Positions 32,297 to 37,123 of a DNA stretch of 37,123 nt are shown piece after piece. The stretch comes from Candidatus Omnitrophota bacterium (GTDB taxonomy: Bacteria > Omnitrophota > Gorgyraeia > Duberdicusellales > 4484-171). Under the pieces are notes generated by a model. The model saw nothing but the letters and a program-made list of their open reading frames with translations, was not told the DNA's origin and ran no database searches. The stretch's first letter is position 1, and the number at the start of each line of letters is the position of its first letter. The position numbers and the translations under genes are program-made. The stretch is taken from NCBI GenBank assembly GCA_003154195.1, contig PMCS01000025.1:80662-117784 (forward strand). Direction: 5' to 3'.

Positions 32297-33343
32297 TTAT
32301 TCTTTCAATTTCTCTCTCAAAATCTCCGCTCGCGCGCGGTCTCGCTCTTCTTCTTTTAACAGCAGTTTCTCTATCTTTTGCATATGCGCCGGCTGGATGA
32401 CAATAAAAAGACTGTTTAAAACACCCCGGTTTATGTTTTTTATTATACCTAAATCCATGCCCAATGACAACATCGAAAGATGGGCTAACGCTTCTTTGCT
32501 GCTGATCAACCGGCAATTTCTTAAAATTCCCAGCGCCCGCCAGGCATTATCTTCGATACTGGTTTGATATTTCTCCATCAAAACACTGCGCGCCTCAAGC
32601 TCCTGGTCTTTAACCTGATTGACCACGGCAGTCAGGTTATCGACAATTTCCTTCTCCGATAAACCAAGGCTGACCTGATTGGAAATCTGGAAAAAATCTC
32701 CCAGAGCCTGGGTGCCTTCGCCGAACAAACCTCTGGTCGTAAAGGAAATTTTCGACAAGAATTCAAGAATCTTATTCATGCGCTTAGTCAAAACCAACGC
32801 CGGTAAATGCATCATACAAGACGCCCGTAAACCCGTTCCCGTATTGGTAGGGCAACTGGTCAAATACCCGAAATCAGGCATAAAAGCAATATTAAACAAC
32901 CGGCTGAATTCATCATCAATATCATTTACCATTTCCCAGCAAACGGAAACGTCAAATCCGGAAGCAATAACCTGCATGCGCAAATGGTCTTCTTCATTGA
33001 TCATCACGGCAATTCTTTCGTCGCCGGAAACAATCAGCCCCTTACCCTTTACGGAAACGATATGCTCCTGGCTGACCAGATGCCGTTCCAGCAAAAACCG
33101 CCGGTCGATATCATCCAGATTTTCCATACGCACAAAAGCGCATCCCTTTAAAGATTTAATCGCGGGATACGTCTCTTCTACATTCTTTAATATCGCTTCC
33201 TTGCGGCTTCCGCTGACATGCCCGGGAAAATGATAATCGTTGAAATTTCTCGCCAGTCTTATCCGCGAAGAAAAAATAATACCCGATAAAGGCCCCAGGC
33301 CGTTTAACCAGCTGTTTTTGTTATTTAAAAATTCTTCGAACAT
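32297..33343 (-). CDS. mcsB: Protein arginine kinase McsB
   Basis: McsB phosphorylates arginine residues, tagging proteins for ClpC-ClpP. The 348-residue product has the guanido-kinase elements SSRIRLARNF, INEEDHLRMQ and the catalytic-Cys block CPTNTGTGLRASCMMHLPAL. Near the C-terminus RDRARAE fits the RDxxRA phosphoarginine-binding motif of the Bacillus enzyme. The start at 33343 is preferred because MFEEFLNNKN matches the family N-terminus; a frame from 33361 would add six residues derived from spacer hairpins. It follows mcsA and precedes clpC. Confidence 0.96.
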   Translation of the reverse strand: MFEEFLNNKNSWLNGLGPLSGIIFSSRIRLARNFNDYHFPGHVSGSRKEAILKNVEETYPAIKSLKGCAFVRMENLDDIDRRFLLERHLVSQEHIVSVKGKGLIVSGDERIAVMINEEDHLRMQVIASGFDVSVCWEMVNDIDDEFSRLFNIAFMPDFGYLTSCPTNTGTGLRASCMMHLPALVLTKRMNKILEFLSKISFTTRGLFGEGTQALGDFFQISNQVSLGLSEKEIVDNLTAVVNQVKDQELEARSVLMEKYQTSIEDNAWRALGILRNCRLISSKEALAHLSMLSLGMDLGIIKNINRGVLNSLFIVIQPAHMQKIEKLLLKEEERDRARAEILREKLKE

Positions 33344-33349
33344 ATTTTT

Positions 33350-33389
33350 TTTGCTGCGCAAAGAATTCCTGCCGGTAGGCAGGAATTCT
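33350..33389 (-). repeat. Hairpins immediately upstream of mcsB
   Basis: A 12-bp stem (33362-33373 with 33378-33389, loop GGTA on the plus strand) is followed toward the gene by a 5-bp TTTGC/GCAAA stem at 33350-33362 and then an A/T tract ending at ATG 33343. This is a degraded version of the start-proximal hairpin seen before mlaE and mlaF. Confidence 0.65.
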
Positions 33390-33411
33390 GCCCCAAAAAA
33401 TGTCTGCGAGC

Positions 33412-33524
33412 TAAGGGGATTAGGCTATCCGAGAATCAGGATTTGGAAATTAGGGCATTATAATATTAGGTAATGACCTAATTCCCCAATCTCCCAATCA
33501 CCAAATCCCTATACCCTAATCCCC
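33412..33524. repeat. Inverted array of 7-8-nt units (CCCAATCT family)
   Basis: AAGGGGATT/AGGCTAT/CAGGATTTGG words at 33412-33455 oppose CCTAATTC/CCCAATCT/CCCAATCA/CCAAATCC/CTATACC/CTAATCCCC at 33478-33524, across an AT-rich centre. It fills the mcsA-mcsB spacer. Confidence 0.75.
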
Positions 33525-33581
33525 TGGTACCCCATAGGTTAACCGTAACCGACTGACGCAAACATTTAATCACGCATCACG

Positions 33582-34076
33582 CTAACCCTGACTCTTCCTC
33601 TGCTCTAATCCACCAAGCTGATCGCGCAAGCGCGCGGCTTCTTCGTAATCTTCAAGCCGTATCGCGCGCTCAAGCCGGTCGCGTAATTCTTTTGCTTTTT
33701 CCTCCCCGTCGGCGCGCATCAGCGGTTTACCGGGGGTTTTACCGACATGGTGGTCGGCGCTGTGAATCCTCTTTAGTAACGGCAAAAGCTGTTTTCTAAA
33801 CGCCTCATAACACCCGGCGCAGCCGAACCTGCCCTTTTTCTTAAAATTAGCAAAAGTAAGGCCGCACAACGGGCAGACGGCATCTTCTTCTTTTTTCTGC
33901 GAATCGGATATATCCAGCAACCCGCCTAAAAAATCCGAGATGTTAAACTGTTCCTGGAACACCTCGGTCCTGGCTTTGGCGCAAGACTGGCAGATATGCA
34001 TCTCGACAACCTTATCATTGACGATTTCAGTCAAATGCACCGTGGCGCTGTTTTTACGGCAAATGTCGCAAAGCAT
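33582..34076 (-). CDS. mcsA: McsB activator protein McsA (zinc-finger, UVR)
   Basis: McsA binds and activates McsB and helps deliver substrates to ClpC. The 164-residue product has two zinc-binding pairs at each end of its N-terminal half (CDIC...CQSC and CPLC...CAGC) and a C-terminal UVR segment (LEDYEEAARLRDQLG). The length is close to the Bacillus protein. It is first in mcsA-mcsB-clpC. No Shine-Dalgarno precedes ATG 34076. Confidence 0.94.
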   Translation of the reverse strand: MLCDICRKNSATVHLTEIVNDKVVEMHICQSCAKARTEVFQEQFNISDFLGGLLDISDSQKKEEDAVCPLCGLTFANFKKKGRFGCAGCYEAFRKQLLPLLKRIHSADHHVGKTPGKPLMRADGEEKAKELRDRLERAIRLEDYEEAARLRDQLGGLEQRKSQG

Positions 34077-34102
34077 AAAATACCCACTAAAAAATGAAAT
34101 TA

Positions 34103-34182
34103 GTTGAGCCGGTTTTGCCGGTTAAGCCGGTTTAGCCTGTTCGAAAATTTAATAACCGGCCTAACTGGCTCAACCGGCTAAA
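34103..34182. repeat. Inverted array of 9-nt units (GTTGAGCCG family) reaching the ilvE stop
   Basis: Units GTTGAGCCG, GTTTTGCCG, GTTAAGCCG and GTTTAGCCT (34103-34140) face AACCGGCCT, AACTGGCTC and AACCGGCTAAAC (34153-34182). The TAG stop of ilvE (34178-34180) lies inside the last unit, so the array supplies that gene's termination codon. Confidence 0.85.
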
Positions 34183-35077
34183 CACACTCTCGGTTTTTAG
34201 TTCCCAAACTATACTTCACTCCCGCCACTTTAGTTACTTTACGGAATTCCGCCATTATCTTTTGAGTCATTTTGCCGGGCTTACCGTCGCCGATAACGCG
34301 GCCGTCAACCCTAACCACAGGGATGATTTCCGCGGCTGTACCGGTCAGAAAACACTCCTGCGCGTTAAAGAGTTCGTGCCGCGTCAGGACATGTTCATGG
34401 GCCGCTGTTTTTATTTTCGCGGCGATCTCCAGGACCGAATCGCGGGTAATCCCCCGCAAACTTCCCATGCATTGCGGCGGAGTAAAAATCTCGCCTTTTT
34501 TGACGATAAAAATATTATCGCCGGTACATTCCGCGACATAACCAAGGTGGTCAAGCATTATCGCTTCCTGGTAACCGGAATTTATCGCCTCGATTTTTGC
34601 CAGAATGTTGTTAAGATAGTTGAGCGACTTTATCTGAGGGTTCAACGCCTCCGACAAATTACGCAGTGTCGGCACCGTAATAATTTCCATGCCTTCCTTG
34701 TACAGCTTTTCCGGATAAAGAACGATTTTGTCGGCAATGACCACAATAGTTTCATTACCATAACATTTCCGGGGGTCTAACCCCAAATCTCCCTCGCCAC
34801 GGGAAACAATCAGCCGGATATAGGCATCTCGAAGAACGTTCGCCTTTAGCGTTTTGATCACTGCATCCGCCATCTGCTGTTTACTTAATTTTATCGGCAG
34901 CATTATCGAATGGGCGGACTCATACAAACGGTCGATATGCTCCTTCAATTTAAAAACCAGGCAATTATAAGCCCTGATCCCCTCAAATACCCCGTCGCCG
35001 TAAAGAAAACCATGGTCAAAAACCGAAACCTTCGCTTCGCTCTTATCGACCATTTTACCGTTAAGATAAATCTTCAT
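34178..35077 (-). CDS. ilvE: Branched-chain amino acid aminotransferase (PLP fold IV)
   Basis: IlvE moves the amino group between glutamate and branched-chain keto acids. The 299-residue product from ATG 35077 has the fold-IV opening IYLNGKMVDKSEAKVSVFDH, GFLYGDGVFEGIRAY, the PLP lysine in IKSLNYLNNILAKIEA and the ECTGDNIFIVKKGEI block. A longer frame to 35173 adds 32 residues antisense-like to the lolD end and is disfavoured. A purine-rich GGCGGTGG lies just upstream. It starts 16 nt after lolD. Confidence 0.9.
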   Translation of the reverse strand: MKIYLNGKMVDKSEAKVSVFDHGFLYGDGVFEGIRAYNCLVFKLKEHIDRLYESAHSIMLPIKLSKQQMADAVIKTLKANVLRDAYIRLIVSRGEGDLGLDPRKCYGNETIVVIADKIVLYPEKLYKEGMEIITVPTLRNLSEALNPQIKSLNYLNNILAKIEAINSGYQEAIMLDHLGYVAECTGDNIFIVKKGEIFTPPQCMGSLRGITRDSVLEIAAKIKTAAHEHVLTRHELFNAQECFLTGTAAEIIPVVRVDGRVIGDGKPGKMTQKIMAEFRKVTKVAGVKYSLGTKNRECV

Positions 35078-35093
35078 AACACCACCGCCTTTT

Positions 35094-35756
35094 TTAATCG
35101 AATTTAACCTCTCCGCCTCGGATAGATAAAATCCTGTCCGCTCTTTTCGCCAATTCCATATTATGGGTGACAATAATAACAGTTTTCTTCATCTCCCGGT
35201 TTAATTTTTCCAGGAGGCCGATGACTTTATCCTGGGAATCTTTGTCGAGGCTGCCGGTCGGCTCGTCGCAGAGCACAATTTGCGGCTCGTTGATAAGCGC
35301 CCGGGCAATCGCCACCCTTTGCTTTTCTCCTCCGCTCAGTTGTGACGGAAAGAAGTTTTTACGGTCTTCTATTTCCAAATATTTTAACAATTCTAAAGCC
35401 TTTTTGGAAGCACAATCTCTCTTCTGGTTAAACGAAGCAATCGCGATATTTTCCCGGACATCGAGCTCTTCAATCAGGTGATAGAATTGGAAGACAAAAC
35501 CAACCATCCGGTTGCGCCAGGCGGATAACTCATCATCCCTGAACCCATAGATGTTCTTACCTTCAAAAACTACTTCGCCAGTGGTAGGAACTTCCAGGCC
35601 GCCAAGCATATGCAGCAACGTCGACTTTCCTGACCCCGACGGCCCGGCAATGGCCAGGTAATCCTGGCCATTGATCTCTAACGATACGCCCTTGACGGCG
35701 CAAACGTTTTCCTTGCCATTATGATAGGTTTTAGTGAGGGATTTAAGTTCTAACAT
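35094..35756 (-). CDS. lolD: Lipoprotein-releasing ABC transporter ATPase LolD
   Basis: LolD powers extraction of lipoproteins from the inner membrane by the LolCDE complex. The 220-residue ATPase has Walker A (GPSGSGKSTLLHML), the Q-loop (GFVFQFYHL), signature LSGGEKQRVAIARA, Walker B (IVLCDEPTGSLD) and a VTHN switch. It follows lolC on the same strand and precedes ilvE, and the lolC neighbour supports LolD over a generic MacB-type ATPase. Confidence 0.93.
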   Translation of the reverse strand: MLELKSLTKTYHNGKENVCAVKGVSLEINGQDYLAIAGPSGSGKSTLLHMLGGLEVPTTGEVVFEGKNIYGFRDDELSAWRNRMVGFVFQFYHLIEELDVRENIAIASFNQKRDCASKKALELLKYLEIEDRKNFFPSQLSGGEKQRVAIARALINEPQIVLCDEPTGSLDKDSQDKVIGLLEKLNREMKKTVIIVTHNMELAKRADRILSIRGGEVKFD

Positions 35757-35770
35757 ATATCATTATTAGA

Positions 35771-35892
35771 AAACGGCCAGGGTAATGGTAAGGAAGCCCG
35801 TATAGGCCAGGGTTAAGGTTAAGGCTGTAAATTCGTATTAGCCCTAACCCTTACCGTAACCCAAACCGGCTTCCTGCCCCTAGCCTTAACCC
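35771..35892. repeat. Inverted array of 6-nt units (GGTTAA/GCCTTA family), copy B
   Basis: The lolC-lolD spacer carries GGCCAG/GGTAAT/GGTTAA-type hexamers to about 35826. Their complements (GCCCTA, ACCCTT, ACCGTA, ACCCAA) follow to 35892, 2 nt before the lolC stop. It is related to copy A at 26663-26785. Confidence 0.85.
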
Positions 35893-35894
35893 AG

Positions 35895-37052
35895 TTATTC
35901 ATATCTCAGCGCGTCGCACGGCGTCATCCGGGAAGCGCGCAACGCCGGCGCCAGGCTGGAAAAGAAAGCAAGCAATATCCCCAGCACGATAATCAAAATT
36001 ATATCCGGTGCGTCAAGCGCTACCGGTAAATATTCCATGGTATAAATTGAAGCGGGAAGTTTGATAAAATGGTATTCTTTTAAAACTAGGCATACCGCCA
36101 CCCCCAGGATTGCACCGGAAAATACGCCGATCATGCCCAAGAGCAGCCCCTGAAGGCTGAAGATGGCTAGGATGCTTCGGGAAGTAAACCCTAACGCTTT
36201 TAATACGCCGATATCTTTTATTTTTTCTACCACCTTAACCGTCAAAGTGGCAAAGATATTGAATGAAGCGACAAGGATGATCAAGCTCAGGATTATAAAC
36301 ATCGCTATCTTTTCCAGCGCCAGCGCGGAAAAAAGAACTTCGTTGGATTCAATCCAGGTCAGGATATATGCACCAGAGCCGAAAACGCGGCTGATTTTAT
36401 CCTTGATTGCCCCCGCCTTAGCGGGATCATTGATCCTTACGCCGAGAAACTCCTGATAATTAGCCGATAAGCTTTTGGCTTTCGCCAAATCGGTAATTAA
36501 GAAATTATTATCGATATCGTAAACGCCCACCTTAAAGAAACCGCTGAGCTTATCTTCTTTTAAAACAAACTTTTTGTCGAGCGGGTAATACTCCAACGTA
36601 TCGTCGACAAAAAACCGCCGGCGCAAGCCGTCCCCCGCGTAAAACCCTTCGCGTTTAAAATCCTGCTTTACCGAACTGAAAAATAACTTTTTTTCTTTTT
36701 CGTTGTTAAAATCAATCCCCTTAACTCCCAGGGGCAGATAGACATCGCCGAATTTGCCAAAAACCTGAGTCTGGACAAAAATCGAAGCGTTGTCGACATC
36801 ATCCCATTTGGCAACAACCGCTTTAATTTTTTCCAGTTTGGCGCTGTTTTCAGCTTCAATGGTAAGATGATAATTAAATTTAAGCAGTCGGCTTGTTAAA
36901 TCCCGGTCAAACCCGTTCATTACGGAGATAACAATAATCAGCGCCGCCACGCCGACCGCCACCCCACAGCAGGCGATAACCCCGATAAAAGAGATATGCC
37001 TGGCCCGGCCCCGGAAAAGATAGCGTTTGGCTAAAAACCATTCGGTCTTCAT
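35895..37052 (-). CDS. lolC: Lipoprotein-releasing system permease LolC/LolE
   Basis: LolC/E is the FtsX-like transmembrane subunit that takes lipoproteins to LolA. The 385-residue product has an N-terminal cytoplasmic WFLAKRYLF box, a first helix (ISFIGVIACCGVAVGVAALIIVIS), then ISVMNGFDRDL and a long periplasmic domain. Three C-terminal helices follow around residues 240-370. The first helix and MNGFDRDL segment match LolC/E. The ATG at 37052 follows a hairpin whose loop contains GGGG. No second permease gene is seen; many lineages have a single homodimeric LolF-type subunit. Confidence 0.92.
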   Translation of the reverse strand: MKTEWFLAKRYLFRGRARHISFIGVIACCGVAVGVAALIIVISVMNGFDRDLTSRLLKFNYHLTIEAENSAKLEKIKAVVAKWDDVDNASIFVQTQVFGKFGDVYLPLGVKGIDFNNEKEKKLFFSSVKQDFKREGFYAGDGLRRRFFVDDTLEYYPLDKKFVLKEDKLSGFFKVGVYDIDNNFLITDLAKAKSLSANYQEFLGVRINDPAKAGAIKDKISRVFGSGAYILTWIESNEVLFSALALEKIAMFIILSLIILVASFNIFATLTVKVVEKIKDIGVLKALGFTSRSILAIFSLQGLLLGMIGVFSGAILGVAVCLVLKEYHFIKLPASIYTMEYLPVALDAPDIILIIVLGILLAFFSSLAPALRASRMTPCDALRYE

Positions 37053-37054
37053 AT

Positions 37055-37073
37055 TTTTTTACCCCGTAAAAAA
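37055..37073 (-). promoter_or_regulatory. Start-proximal hairpin presenting the lolC Shine-Dalgarno
   Basis: TTTTTTAC (37055-37062) pairs with GTAAAAAA (37066-37073); the loop in the message is GGG, giving GGGG 9 nt before ATG 37052. The final 50 nt of the window beyond it show only a repeat word (ACCACTAAG) and no gene. Confidence 0.6.
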
Positions 37074-37123
37074 TAATACCAAAACCGTAAAGATTTTACC
37101 ACTAAGATGGTATGTTAATGTGT

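Overview
The window comes from a diderm (two-membrane) bacterium of an uncultured-type lineage with moderate G+C. It carries lipoprotein-sorting (LolC/LolD) and Mla-type outer-membrane lipid transport genes. It also carries a McsA-McsB-ClpC arginine-phosphorylation protease module and a gene order best known from Firmicutes. This mix, together with hairpin-rich intergenic spacers, is compatible with a candidate phylum such as Omnitrophota. That placement is an inference from gene content only. No rRNA, tRNA, CRISPR array, phage or transposase gene was recognised.

Layout. Positions 1-4700 (minus strand) hold a truncated secreted TPR protein, uvrA and an orphan secreted protein with a subtilase-prodomain-like region. 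Positions 4700-6290 are a decayed patch: a frameshifted gene remnant, a DUF1016/YhcG gene that has lost its nuclease core, and three perfect hairpins. Positions 6190-7320 (plus) hold a DEDDy 3'-5' exonuclease and a small STAS-like protein, each behind a copy of the same duplicated promoter segment. Positions 7600-12590 (minus) form a housekeeping run read thiL, tsaE, tsaB, response regulator, folK, panC, nadX. A divergent promoter pair at 12721-12786 separates it from a plus-strand RDD membrane protein plus a helical hypothetical (12869-13979).

From 37052 down to 14053 every gene is on the minus strand. In transcription order: lolC, lolD, ilvE, mcsA, mcsB, clpC, mlaE, mlaF, mlaD, radA, PIN/TRAM (yacL-like), ispD, ispF, cysS, tmk, holB, ricT, metG, tatD, a DUF362 ferredoxin-like protein and mtnA. 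It resembles the Firmicutes mcsA-mcsB-clpC-radA-(disA)-yacL-ispD-ispF-cysS block joined to a tmk-holB-ricT-metG-tatD block. Here mlaEFD sits between clpC and radA, and no disA gene is present.

The most unusual material is between the genes. Many spacers of the collinear run hold one of two kinds of structured DNA. One kind is an inverted array of very short imperfect tandem units, with a different unit and period (about 6, 7, 8 or 9 nt) at different loci. The other is a set of perfect hairpins that abut start or stop codons; in front of mlaE, mlaF and lolC the hairpin loop carries the Shine-Dalgarno sequence. These arrays sometimes provide the stop codon of the neighbouring gene. They look like a genome-wide class of structured spacer and are the main candidate for an undescribed phenomenon here.
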